DNA from: Shewanella japonica | GTDB taxonomy: Bacteria; Pseudomonadota; Gammaproteobacteria; Enterobacterales; Shewanellaceae | Direction: 5' to 3' | Assembly: GCF_002075795.1 (NCBI RefSeq) | Contig: NZ_CP020472.1 | Coordinates: forward strand, 4,148,501 to 4,212,500 | DNA: 64,000 nt | In this document: piece by piece, positions 45,546-54,176 of the stretch | Position numbering within the stretch: position 1 is the first letter of the stretch | How the letters are laid out: each line of letters begins with the position of its first letter | Notes under the pieces: generated by a model | Seen by the model: only the letters and a program-made list of their open reading frames with translations | What the model was told of the DNA's origin: nothing | Database searches by the model: none | Position numbers and translations under genes: made by a program

Positions 45546-45574
45546 AATATATATGGATAAATACATATATGCAA
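45546..45574 (-). promoter_or_regulatory. Predicted ars promoter with ArsR operator
   Basis: On the minus strand, -35 TTGCAT (45574-45569), a 17-base spacer and -10 TATATT (45551-45546). An inverted repeat ATATATG-N8-CATATAT (45549-45570) covers the spacer and parts of both boxes, so a bound dimer would block RNA polymerase. It lies about 80 bases before the arsR start. Confidence 0.65.
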
Positions 45575-45657
45575 TTCCGTATACGTTTTTTTTAGCTAGA
45601 TAAAAATGGTTTGATAATCTAAGTTAAAAAGCATCAAATTAACTCATTGTTTTGATA

Positions 45658-45690
45658 TAAAAAAACCGACGCAATGGCATCGGTTTTTAT
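45658..45690 (-). terminator. Intrinsic terminator after the GMC gene
   Basis: AAAAACCGA pairs with TCGGTTTTT around a ten-base loop, followed on the minus strand by a T-rich tail. It isolates the GMC unit from ars. Confidence 0.82.
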
Positions 45691-45708
45691 TCACATGAAA
45701 TAGCTCAT

Positions 45709-47298
45709 TTATACACTAGGCGTTGTCGGCTTCAATCGTTCGGCCAATAAAGTAGCATTTCTTGCAACAATGCCATAAATCGATAGCTGAGGGTTTGCGC
45801 CTAAGCTAGTTGGGAACATTGAGCCGTCCATAACTGATAAGTTTTCGAAATAATGAGACTGCCCTTCACTGTTAATCATTGAGATGCTTTTATCTTCTCC
45901 CATTGCGCAGCCTCCCATGACATGAGCGGATGCCACAATGGTTTTTAATAAACCTATGTCCATAGTCGCAATGGTCTCTTTAGCTTGTTTCCAGCTTAAT
46001 TGCATCCCTACGCCATCATTTATTGGCAACACTTTTTGTGCGCCCGCAGCAAACTGTAATTCAGCCATAGTCGCAAAAGCACGTCTTGCGGTGTCCCAAA
46101 ATGGTTTTTCAAGCGGGTAATCTAATGCAAAGCCTGAATCTGTTAACCTAACTTGTCCACCAACACTATCTGCAGAATAGCCATCTCTTACAAGCGCTAT
46201 CATTACCTGTAAATTATTAAAGTGGGTCATTAACTCTGCATGACTTCGCCCGTAGCCGATGGTTTTAGATGCGATTAACACAGGATGAATCGGCGGCACT
46301 TCCAATTTATAGCCCATTTCGCCTGCTGCACCGTCGCGCCATACAAATTCATCAGAATAAATAGACTGAGGCGCACCACTGTGGCCATCAATTTGTTTGT
46401 CAAAAATACTTCCCGATAATAAGGTCGGGTGTAGAAAGGTTTTACCCAGTAATTGATGAGGATCTGGAGTCTTTGCCCGCATCAAAATTGTCGGCGTATG
46501 TATCGCGCCAGCACTTAAAATATAATGTCTTGCACTAAAGGTGAGCTTACTGCCACGATTTGAAGAGTGGGCAGTGAGACTAACAACTTTATCCGCTTTA
46601 TGTGCTAAATCAACAACCTTAGCATTTGAAATCAAGGTTGCACCATGAGCTAGCGCACTGGGAATGGTTGTTACCAACATCGACTGCTTTGCATTGACTG
46701 GACACCCCATGCCGCAATAACCTGTATTCCAGCAACCTTTAACATTCCGTTTAATGACAGTGTATTCCCATCCAAGCTTTTCACAGCCCTCTTTTAATGC
46801 TGCGTTATTCAAGTTGGGATGGAATTGCCATTCACTGATATTCAGCCTTGCTTCCATCTTTTCAAACCAAGGCAATAAACTTTGGGATGAAAGCCCTTTG
46901 ACAGATTTTTCTTGCTCCCAAAAAGCCAATGCATTTTCAGGAGTTCGAATTGAAGTCGTCCAGTTAACCGTGGTTGACCCGCCAACACTGCGTCCCTGAA
47001 AAATACCAATGCCTTTATCAGAGGTTTTCATCGCTGCTGCTTGTTGATATAAGTTGGGGTAAGCAGTGCGCTCTTCCATATCAAAATCTTGTGAAGATTT
47101 AAGCGGCCCCGCTTCAATCATGATCACCTTTAAACCGGCTTCGGTAAGAATTTCAGCCGCGGTTCCGCCACCTGCACCAGTACCAACAATCACAACATCA
47201 GCTTCAAAATGTTGGTCTTCTGTCAGTAAGTTGGCATCAATATGCTGCCAGCCTTCATTTAGTCCAGTGATGATTGGATCGACAATATTTGCTGCCAT
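45709..47298 (-). CDS. GMC-family FAD oxidoreductase
   Basis: 529 residues. The FAD site is VIVGTGAGGGTAAEILTEAG (about 35-54), the second FAD motif region GGSTTVNWT is near 107, and the C-terminal active site is HVMGGCAMG with the partner NPQLSIYG. It oxidises an alcohol or sugar; the substrate is unknown. There is no signal peptide. The gene follows a Tat-type small protein whose fold resembles gluconate 2-dehydrogenase subunit 3, so the two are probably subunits of one membrane-linked dehydrogenase; the cytochrome subunit is not present here. Confidence 0.85.
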   Translation of the reverse strand: MAANIVDPIITGLNEGWQHIDANLLTEDQHFEADVVIVGTGAGGGTAAEILTEAGLKVIMIEAGPLKSSQDFDMEERTAYPNLYQQAAAMKTSDKGIGIFQGRSVGGSTTVNWTTSIRTPENALAFWEQEKSVKGLSSQSLLPWFEKMEARLNISEWQFHPNLNNAALKEGCEKLGWEYTVIKRNVKGCWNTGYCGMGCPVNAKQSMLVTTIPSALAHGATLISNAKVVDLAHKADKVVSLTAHSSNRGSKLTFSARHYILSAGAIHTPTILMRAKTPDPHQLLGKTFLHPTLLSGSIFDKQIDGHSGAPQSIYSDEFVWRDGAAGEMGYKLEVPPIHPVLIASKTIGYGRSHAELMTHFNNLQVMIALVRDGYSADSVGGQVRLTDSGFALDYPLEKPFWDTARRAFATMAELQFAAGAQKVLPINDGVGMQLSWKQAKETIATMDIGLLKTIVASAHVMGGCAMGEDKSISMINSEGQSHYFENLSVMDGSMFPTSLGANPQLSIYGIVARNATLLAERLKPTTPSV

Positions 47299-47343
47299 TT
47301 GATACTCCAGGATCTGTTGTTATTGTTGTTGCGATCAAATAGG

Positions 47344-47844
47344 TTATGCATCAAGAAAGGTGGGTTTTGCATAATGTAATCGCCCCCAGTGTTCGGGACA
47401 GGCGTAGTAGCTCGATACAATCAATTCGCGCAGCCCTATGTAAGCTGTCTGCATCATATCTAAAAAGTGGTGGCGCCACTGTTCTAACATATCGTTTAAC
47501 TCAGCCGGGGTTCTTAACATTAGCGGCGTGATGCTACTGGTTAAAATCAGCAAGCCAAAGCGAGACTCAAGCATTGATAATAACTGAGATAATTCTTGTT
47601 GTTGCTCAGTGGGTAGCACGCTAATCGTTTGGTTAATCGCATTAATGGTTCGATTTAAAAATGCCTCTCGATAGTTAGCCACTTCTGGTAATGCTCCGTC
47701 CATAAATACAGGGATAAGCACACTAAATAGCAAACGGTGTGTGTCGTCAGGGCTATCACTCACTTCTGGTGTATACAAGCTCACGCCTAATGCCAGTGCC
47801 GCGGTACCAGTAAATGCTCCAGTTAAAAAGGTTCTTCTTTTCAT
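47344..47844 (-). CDS. Gluconate 2-dehydrogenase subunit 3-like protein
   Basis: 166 residues beginning MKRRTFLTGAFTGTAALALG, a twin-arginine-like signal. The mature part is helical and resembles gluconate 2-dehydrogenase subunit 3. The ATG at 47844 is chosen because AAGGGA lies six bases before it. The GMC gene follows on the same strand, 45 bases away. It probably carries the catalytic subunit out through the Tat pathway as a hitchhiker. Confidence 0.75.
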   Translation of the reverse strand: MKRRTFLTGAFTGTAALALGVSLYTPEVSDSPDDTHRLLFSVLIPVFMDGALPEVANYREAFLNRTINAINQTISVLPTEQQQELSQLLSMLESRFGLLILTSSITPLMLRTPAELNDMLEQWRHHFLDMMQTAYIGLRELIVSSYYACPEHWGRLHYAKPTFLDA

Positions 47845-48024
47845 TATCATCCCTTTATTGACATTGCCTACCTACTGAGTTGTGCACTCGCATTTTCAAA
47901 AGCTCTTGGCTTGATTGAAACGCGCCAAATCTGTTGCCTTAAAAGCAACTATGCTAAAGTGAACTCAATCAACATTTAAACACACGTTTGAATATTAACA
48001 AACCACTGTATATAAAATAACCCT

Positions 48025-48987
48025 ATGAAAAAGCGTTTCATGCCACCTTGGTGGGCCGTAAGCTCGCATATTCAAACGATTTTACCTGTATTCACCAAAG
48101 TGGACAAACCAGAGTTAAAACGTCAAAGACAAGAGTTACCTGATGGCGATTTTATTGATTTAGACTGGTTAGCGACACCGGTTAATGGCAAGCCGATTTT
48201 AGTTATTTTGCATGGTTTAGAAGGCAGTAGTGACTCACATTATGTCCGCAGAATGTTGCAAACGGCCAATGATCATCAATTGTGTGCTGTTGTGCATCAC
48301 CATCGCAGCTGCTCAGGTACCCCAAACCGTTTAGCTCGGAGCTATCACAGCGGTGATACTCAAGATATTCACTTCACGCTATCCCAATTAAAACGTTACT
48401 ACCCTGATTCACCATTATTAGCAGTAGGATACAGTTTGGGTGGAAATGTATTAGCTAAATATCAAGGTGAGCATGGTCATCAAAGCCAATTAGACAAAAC
48501 AGTTATTGTTTCTGCGCCTTTATGTTTAGCAGCTTGTGCTAAAAAACTAGAAAGTGGATTTTCAACAGTTTACCAGCAACATTTAATCAAGCAGTTACAA
48601 CAAAAAATGCAGGACAAACTCACTCAACAACACTTAACGAGTTCCATGCCAGTGACTGCTAATGAAATTGATAAATTAACCACATTTCATTTATTTGATG
48701 ACAAAGTCACTGCGCCTCTGCATGGCTTTAATGATGTATTTGATTATTATCAACGTGCTAGCGGTAAGCCATTTTTGCAGCATGTTCAAAAGCCCACATT
48801 GATTATTCACGCTAAAGACGACCCCTTTATGACTGATGCAGTGATCCCTTCTGAGGACGAATTATCAAAGCATGTAGAATACGAGCTTCATCATCACGGT
48901 GGTCACGTCGGTTTTATTTGTGGCGGCACACCGTGGAAACCTAAGTACTATTTAGAATCCAGAATCATCTCTTTTATGACGAGTTAA
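48025..48987 (+). CDS. yheT: Alpha/beta hydrolase YheT
   Basis: 320 residues. The nucleophile elbow is GYSLGGN (Ser in the middle), the lid-side motif LHGLEGSSDSHY supplies the oxyanion region, and DDPF and HHGGHVGF hold the Asp and His. The physiological substrate is unknown. The yheU start is four bases after its stop. Confidence 0.92.
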   Translation: MKKRFMPPWWAVSSHIQTILPVFTKVDKPELKRQRQELPDGDFIDLDWLATPVNGKPILVILHGLEGSSDSHYVRRMLQTANDHQLCAVVHHHRSCSGTPNRLARSYHSGDTQDIHFTLSQLKRYYPDSPLLAVGYSLGGNVLAKYQGEHGHQSQLDKTVIVSAPLCLAACAKKLESGFSTVYQQHLIKQLQQKMQDKLTQQHLTSSMPVTANEIDKLTTFHLFDDKVTAPLHGFNDVFDYYQRASGKPFLQHVQKPTLIIHAKDDPFMTDAVIPSEDELSKHVEYELHHHGGHVGFICGGTPWKPKYYLESRIISFMTS

Positions 48988-48991
48988 CCCT

Positions 48992-49246
48992 ATGCTAATC
49001 CCTTTCGAAGCCTTACAACAGTTGCCACAAGATACGCTCAACAACCTTATAAAAGAGTATTTATTCACTCAGGTAGAGGATGGTTCATTCGGTCAATTAG
49101 ATGATGACCAAATTCAGTTGGCCATTGAAAAATGCAAACAGTCACTGAAACAAGGTGAATTAAAAGTCGAATACAGCGAGGATGATGAGTCAATCGCTAT
49201 AAGACATAAAGATCAGATTATTTACCCTACGGCGGACTTTGATTAA
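48992..49246 (+). CDS. yheU: YheU family protein
   Basis: 84 residues, acidic, with the family N-terminus MLIPFEALQQLPQDTLNNLI. It lies directly after yheT and before prkB, as in E. coli. Function unknown. Confidence 0.9.
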   Translation: MLIPFEALQQLPQDTLNNLIKEYLFTQVEDGSFGQLDDDQIQLAIEKCKQSLKQGELKVEYSEDDESIAIRHKDQIIYPTADFD

Positions 49247-49502
49247 ACTTCGCCATGCTCAGTATGCCTTTGCAATTTAAACCTTAGATAAATCATAACA
49301 GTGGCTCAAAATCTATACATTAGCGACTGCTTAGATATTCATTTTGATTGGTATAATATTGACCTAAAAGGTTTCAGCCCGTATAAATAGAGTCTGTTTT
49401 TCTTCGAGTTTAATCATGAAAGTGTTAACGATGAGCAGATCGACAACACGTAAACTGTCTCAGAACTTTAACTAATTTTCACGTTTGATCTAGGTAGGAT
49501 AA

Positions 49503-50375
49503 ATGTCCACAAAACATCCCATTATTGCTGTTACAGGCTCTTCAGGCGCTGGCACAACCACGACCACGACTGCATTTACCCACATCTTTCGTCAATTGGG
49601 CATTAATGCTGCTTTTATTGAAGGTGATAGCTTTCATAATTTCACCCGTGCAGAAATGGAAGTATTGATCCGCAAGTCTCAAGCTGAAAATCGTAATATC
49701 AGTTACTTTGGGCCAGAAGCCAATAATTTCGTCAAACTTGAAGAGTGCTTTCAAAGTTATGCTGAAACAGGTCAAGGACAAACACGTAGTTACCTTCACA
49801 CGTTTGATGAAGCAGTCCCATTCAATCAAATGCCTGGTACATTTACCCAATGGCATCCGTTACCAGAAAACACCGACATGCTTTATTACGAAGGACTACA
49901 TGGTGGTGTTGTCACAGAGGATGCTGATGTTGCCAAACATGTGGACTTATTGATTGGCATGGTGCCTATCGTCAATCTCGAGTGGATTCAAAAGATCATT
50001 CGAGACACCTCTGATCGAGGTCATAGTCGTGAAAAAGTCATGGGGTCTATTGTCCGCAGTATGGACGATTACATTAAACATATGACGCCGCAGTTTTCTC
50101 GTACGCATATTAACTTTCAACGCGTACCCACGGTAGACACCTCTAATCCGTTCAGCGCAAAAGATATCCCAAGCTTAGACGAAAGCTTTGTCGTTATTCG
50201 TTTTCGCGATATAAATAATGTCGACTTCCCGTATTACCTAAGCATGATTGAAGGGGCATTTATGTCACGAGTGAATACTTTAGTCGTGCCAGGTGGCAAA
50301 ATGTCATTAGCTATGGAGCTGATTTTAACCCCGTTAATTAAAGACTTAATGAACAAGAAAACAGCCGAGAATTAA
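49503..50375 (+). CDS. prkB: Phosphoribulokinase-like protein PrkB
   Basis: 290 residues of the P-loop kinase family. The P-loop is TGSSGAGTTTTT near the N-terminus and GDSFHNFTRAEM follows. The member is the short class-I type found near crp in enterobacteria and Shewanella, without RuBisCO, so a Calvin-cycle role is unlikely; the true substrate is unknown. A 257-base gap precedes it, with a TATAAT-like hexamer near 49353. Confidence 0.9.
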   Translation: MSTKHPIIAVTGSSGAGTTTTTTAFTHIFRQLGINAAFIEGDSFHNFTRAEMEVLIRKSQAENRNISYFGPEANNFVKLEECFQSYAETGQGQTRSYLHTFDEAVPFNQMPGTFTQWHPLPENTDMLYYEGLHGGVVTEDADVAKHVDLLIGMVPIVNLEWIQKIIRDTSDRGHSREKVMGSIVRSMDDYIKHMTPQFSRTHINFQRVPTVDTSNPFSAKDIPSLDESFVVIRFRDINNVDFPYYLSMIEGAFMSRVNTLVVPGGKMSLAMELILTPLIKDLMNKKTAEN

Positions 50376-50606
50376 TAGTACTCTCTGTTTCAATGGTAAA
50401 GTCTAATATTGAAATGAGTAAATAAGTTGTTGCTGTTAAGCTTGATTTAAGCCATAGCCCTTATCATTCTGGCTATCGGGATTTCAGGCGAAAGAACGAT
50501 AGTTGATGTGCTCATGGGTGTTAATTCCCCCATCTTTATCTGTTAGCGCACTTGGGCATATCAGCAAACCCTCTTCACGCTCGACTATACTAAATTTACA
50601 CGAAAC

Positions 50607-51026
50607 CTAATCTAATGACGCTAATAAGCGTTTAATTTCTTCACGGACATTATCTACCTGCTCTACAATTTGACTGGCAGCTTGTTCATCATCGTGCATT
50701 GAATGCCACTGAGTTGACCAAACTTGAGTTAATTCGACAGACTCCTTCGCAACAGCTTGATTGGTTAGGCTACTTAAATCAGCAATAAGTCCAACCTTAA
50801 CCCAGCCTACACGTGGATTTCCTTGTTCTAGGTTATTGTCATAATGTGCTGCATATACTAACTGTTGAACTTCAGCAAGTTCTAATAGCATCTCAAAACA
50901 AGCCGTTCTGACATTACTATTATTCTCTGTTATTTCCATCCGCCATACATTGTAAGAAAACCCCATAAGCGAAAACAGCACACTGAAAATAACGGTGAGT
51001 TGATAAAGCTTCATATTACTTGGCAT
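50607..51026 (-). CDS. Small membrane-anchored protein, unknown
   Basis: 139 residues. One N-terminal membrane helix (about 7-27, YQLTVIFSVLFSLMGFSYNVW) is followed by a helical soluble part with many Leu/Glu/Gln, of coiled-coil character. AAGGAG lies six bases before the ATG. I do not recognise the family. It looks like a periplasmic or cytoplasmic helical anchor protein; the orientation is unclear. Upstream and downstream gaps are ordinary. Confidence 0.65.
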   Translation of the reverse strand: MPSNMKLYQLTVIFSVLFSLMGFSYNVWRMEITENNSNVRTACFEMLLELAEVQQLVYAAHYDNNLEQGNPRVGWVKVGLIADLSSLTNQAVAKESVELTQVWSTQWHSMHDDEQAASQIVEQVDNVREEIKRLLASLD

Positions 51027-51171
51027 TCCAACTCCTTAACGATTTCGTGCAGGACAATCAAAACCAGTTTAGTTAAAACAAGTGCAGCCTTAATCATAGA
51101 TAATAATGATTCAAAGCAGAGGAAAATCGCTAATTACACATTCGGAGTGGCACCTAATTAGCACCAGATAC

Positions 51172-51198
51172 AAAAAAACGACCCTTAGGTCGTTTAAT
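51172..51198 (-). terminator. Intrinsic terminator of the Sel1-like gene
   Basis: AAACGACC pairs with GGTCGTTT with a CTTA loop and a seven-A run which is the T-run on the minus strand. Confidence 0.82.
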
Positions 51199-51281
51199 TC
51201 ATCATATTCTGAAAGAGAGTTGGAGTGTTGTGCCTATGCCCTCACTGATAATCAATCGCTTTCGAACTCGTGCTGCTTAAT

Positions 51282-52073
51282 TTAATTCATCAGTGGGATA
51301 ATTTCACGATAGGCTTGTTTTTGACGATATTGCTCTAAACGCATAATAAATTCATCACTTTGGGCCACCGTTGGATTTTTCTCTAATGCTTCAATGGCTT
51401 TTTGCTGTGTATCCACAGCAAGTTCGAATTCGCCTAACTCAGCATATGCCGCAGCGAGATTATCTAAGTTAGTGGGATCATCAGAGTTATTTTCAAGTAA
51501 TTGTAACGACAGCTCCACAGCACGTGAACCGTCTCGGTATTGCTCTTCAGGGCACGTTGCTAAAATCCAAGCCACATTTCCCAGTGCTACAGCATCGCCT
51601 ACTTGGGTAAATTGCTCTAATGCTCTGCCGCAATTACGCTCAACACCATCGCCACCAGCAGAGTAAATAAAGCCTAGACGAAAATGTGCTCGCGAATCAC
51701 CTTGCTCTGCAAGGACTTGGTACCACTTTTCAGCAACAGCCAAGTCACGGGGTAATAAGTTTCCTTCAAAGGATAAATCTGCAATCGTCTGTTGTGCTTT
51801 AATATGATCTTGTAATGCAGCTTGCTCAACCCAATACAGGCCTTGGCTGGTATCTTGATCAACAAATCGCCCAGCCAAGCTCATCAGGCCCAGTAAGAAC
51901 TGCGCATCTGCATTTCCGTCTGCAGCACGTAATTGAATATGTACCAACTTGCTAGCAGCTTGTGATTCAAGCGAAGCAGGTATAGAAAAAGCATGGGCAG
52001 GTAATACAGCAGCGCCACTGAACAATAACGAACATGCTAAACCTAGATTGACTAGCTTCTGAGAATATTTCAC
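51282..52073 (-). CDS. Exported Sel1/TPR-repeat protein
   Basis: 263 residues with a Sec signal (cleavage near AHA, about residue 28). Sel1-like repeats run from about 55 to 170 (ADAQFLLGLMSLAG, ..AQQTIADLSFEGN, ..SRAHFRLGFIYSAGG), then TPR-like helices (DPTNLDNLAAAYAELGEFELAVDTQQKAIEAL). These fold as protein-binding scaffolds in the periplasm. No partner can be read from the neighbourhood. It is divergent from crp, with a 378-base gap. Confidence 0.83.
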   Translation of the reverse strand: MKYSQKLVNLGLACSLLFSGAAVLPAHAFSIPASLESQAASKLVHIQLRAADGNADAQFLLGLMSLAGRFVDQDTSQGLYWVEQAALQDHIKAQQTIADLSFEGNLLPRDLAVAEKWYQVLAEQGDSRAHFRLGFIYSAGGDGVERNCGRALEQFTQVGDAVALGNVAWILATCPEEQYRDGSRAVELSLQLLENNSDDPTNLDNLAAAYAELGEFELAVDTQQKAIEALEKNPTVAQSDEFIMRLEQYRQKQAYREIIPLMN

Positions 52074-52451
52074 TTCAACCTCTACGACATCGATTTCACT
52101 TTGATAATCGAATTAACAATAACTATCAATTGCGGTTTTTACAACAATGGAAAGTGAATTCTAAGTGCAAAATATTGTAAATGACTCAAACATAGGAACA
52201 AAAAACAGGATAACTTTATCAATAAAACAGCTTAGATGACTTGATAAATAATTTAAGCCGCACTAAATTAGATGAACATCGTTAGCTAATGTAGCAAAAA
52301 TAAATTTTAAATTTAATAAGTTAAATAGTGTACTGGCAGCATTTTTCATAATGTTAAACTCGATCTTCATCAAAGTTTTGTAAACATAAGTCAAGTACAA
52401 TTACTTTATTAGCTAGTCCTTACTTTCATTTTATCAATCGAGGAAATACAC
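52074..52451. promoter_or_regulatory. Divergent region upstream of crp
   Basis: 378 bases, AT-rich, no gene. A ribosome site CGAGGAAA lies before the crp ATG. I looked for a TGTGA-N6-TCACA autoregulatory site and saw none that was convincing. Confidence 0.5.
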
Positions 52452-53087
52452 ATGGCTCTGATTGGCAAGCCTAAACCTGATCCAACTTTGGAGTGGTTTC
52501 TTTCACACTGTCACATCCATAAATACCCAGCGAAAAGCACCTTGATTCACGCAGGTGAAGAATCTGATACGCTTTACTACATCGTGAAAGGTTCAGTCGC
52601 AGTATTGATTAAAGATGAAGAAGGAAAAGAAATGATCCTTTCTTACCTTAATCAAGGTGACTTCATTGGTGAATTAGGTTTATTCGAAGAGCAAGCAGAA
52701 CGTACTGCTTGGGTTCGTGCAAAACAACCTTGTGAAATTGCTGAAATTTCTTACAAGAAATTCAAGCAGTTAATTCAGGTTAACCCTGAAATTCTAATGA
52801 AGTTGACCGCTCAAATGGCTTACCGCTTACAAAGCACTAGCCAAAAAGTGGGTGACTTAGCCTTCTTAGACGTTGCAGGACGCATTGCACAGACTTTATT
52901 ACATCTTGCTAAACAGCCAGATGCAATGACTCACCCAGACGGCATGCAAATCAAGATCACTCGTCAAGAGATTGGTCAGATTGTTGGTTGTTCACGTGAA
53001 ACTGTTGGCCGTATCTTAAAAATGCTTGAAGAACAAAACCTTATTCAGGCTCACGGTAAAACTATAGTGGTTTACGGAACACGTTAA
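52452..53087 (+). CDS. crp: Cyclic AMP receptor protein
   Basis: 211 residues, close to the E. coli 210. The cyclic-nucleotide domain shows [19 protein letters not shown] with the cAMP-binding Glu and Arg/Thr. The recognition helix is [20 protein letters not shown]. It controls carbon use and, in Shewanella, anaerobic respiration. It ends with a strong terminator that abuts the next gene. Confidence 0.97.
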   Translation: MALIGKPKPDPTLEWFLSHCHIHKYPAKSTLIHAGEESDTLYYIVKGSVAVLIKDEEGKEMILSYLNQGDFIGELGLFEEQAERTAWVRAKQPCEIAEISYKKFKQLIQVNPEILMKLTAQMAYRLQSTSQKVGDLAFLDVAGRIAQTLLHLAKQPDAMTHPDGMQIKITRQEIGQIVGCSRETVGRILKMLEEQNLIQAHGKTIVVYGTR

Positions 53088-53121
53088 GTTAAGCTTCAGC
53101 TTGATTTAAGGGTGATTAATT

Positions 53122-53158
53122 AAAGTGATAATTAGTAAATCTAATTATCACTTTTTTT
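53122..53158 (+). terminator. Terminator of crp abutting the PepSY gene
   Basis: AAAGTGATAATTAG pairs with CTAATTATCACTTT with a five-base loop and a seven-T tail. The end lies only 15 bases before the next gene's ATG at 53174, so that gene needs read-through or a promoter inside the crp gene or terminator. Confidence 0.88.
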
Positions 53159-53173
53159 ATGGGAGTCTTTCCG

Positions 53174-53521
53174 ATGAGGCAGCTATCTGTGCTACTTATC
53201 AGCGTTATTGTAACTACTCTCAGTTCCCTACCCGCTCACGCAATTAAAAATGAGCTTCAACATGACGAAGTTCAGCGCTTGGTCACATCAGGTAGCATTC
53301 AATCACTTGATTATTCCCTTACTTTACTTGCACAATATTGTGATGGTGAATTAATTGATGCCAGCCTCTATCAAGAGGATGATAAATGGCGTTATGATTT
53401 GCAATTAAAGTTAAAAAAAGGGCATGTCATCCATTTATTTCTCGATGCAACAAATGGGATGCCAGAGTCAATGGACCAACTACCAAGTGAATGCCAAATA
53501 AATGAAACTGCTACTCGTTGA
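53174..53521 (+). CDS. Exported PepSY-domain-like protein
   Basis: 115 residues with a signal peptide (MRQLSVLLISVIVTTLSSLPAHA). The mature part is a PepSY-like fold: one helix (HDEVQRLVTSGSIQSLDYSLTLLAQ) and two beta strands (DKWRYDLQLKLKKGHVIHLFLDATNG). The ATG at 53174 is preferred because GGGAG lies eight bases before it. It overlaps the response regulator gene by 20 bases, so the three are cotranscribed. It probably tunes the sensor kinase in the periplasm. Confidence 0.8.
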   Translation: MRQLSVLLISVIVTTLSSLPAHAIKNELQHDEVQRLVTSGSIQSLDYSLTLLAQYCDGELIDASLYQEDDKWRYDLQLKLKKGHVIHLFLDATNGMPESMDQLPSECQINETATR

Positions 53522-54176
53522 AGATAATACCCTTTTAGTTGCTGAGCTTGAAAAACAACTAAAACAAGCTGGCTATGTCACCGATGTTACCGACAAAGCT
53601 GTTGAAGCTGATTACCTAATAAAAGAAACACAATACGACTGTGTCATTTTAGACATTGGCTTACCCGATGGTAATGGCCTAACGCTAGTGGAATCTTGGC
53701 GAGAAAAAGGCATCGACACACCAGTAATAATGCTGACAGCACGTAGTCAGTGGCATGAGAAAGTAGAAGGCTTCAATGCAGGTGCTGACGATTACCTCGC
53801 AAAACCTTTCCATGCGCAAGAGTTATTAGCACGTGTGCAAGCACTTATCCATCGTGCCCATGGCCGACTCAATACCGCGTCAAAACAATTAAGCTATGGC
53901 GGCATTACACTTGATGAAGCAGAGCAAAGAGTTCACATCGGTGAAAATCATTATGAGCTAACAGCAATGGAATTTAGATTATTAAAAATATTCCTGATGT
54001 CGCCTAAAAAGCTGTTGTCCAAAGCCCAACTGACCGACAAACTTTACCAGTTTGATGATGAAAAAGAGTCTAATGTGGTCGAAGTTTACGTGACTCATTT
54101 ACGCAAAAAACTCGGTAAAACAGCTATTGAAACTCGTCGTGGCCAAGGATATATCTTTCACGGCATCGTAGAATGA
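53502..54176 (+). CDS. OmpR-family response regulator
   Basis: 224 residues. The receiver domain has phospho-acceptor Asp51 (VILDIGLPDG), Asp at 8 and Lys in LAKPF; the C-terminal winged helix (about 130-222) has the typical VVEVYVTHLRKKLG stretch. It resembles PhoP/QseB. The stop overlaps the kinase ATG (ATGA). The regulon is unknown; the PepSY neighbour suggests an envelope signal. Confidence 0.93.
   Translation: MKLLLVEDNTLLVAELEKQLKQAGYVTDVTDKAVEADYLIKETQYDCVILDIGLPDGNGLTLVESWREKGIDTPVIMLTARSQWHEKVEGFNAGADDYLAKPFHAQELLARVQALIHRAHGRLNTASKQLSYGGITLDEAEQRVHIGENHYELTAMEFRLLKIFLMSPKKLLSKAQLTDKLYQFDDEKESNVVEVYVTHLRKKLGKTAIETRRGQGYIFHGIVE

Noticed and set aside
49416..49475. 19-codon ORF before prkB
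   Set aside because: It starts with ATG but has no strong ribosome site and no conserved leader features; it could be chance.
49503..50375. prkB as evidence of a Calvin cycle
   Set aside because: The neighbourhood is the crp/yhe locus, and no RuBisCO or other Calvin genes are present.
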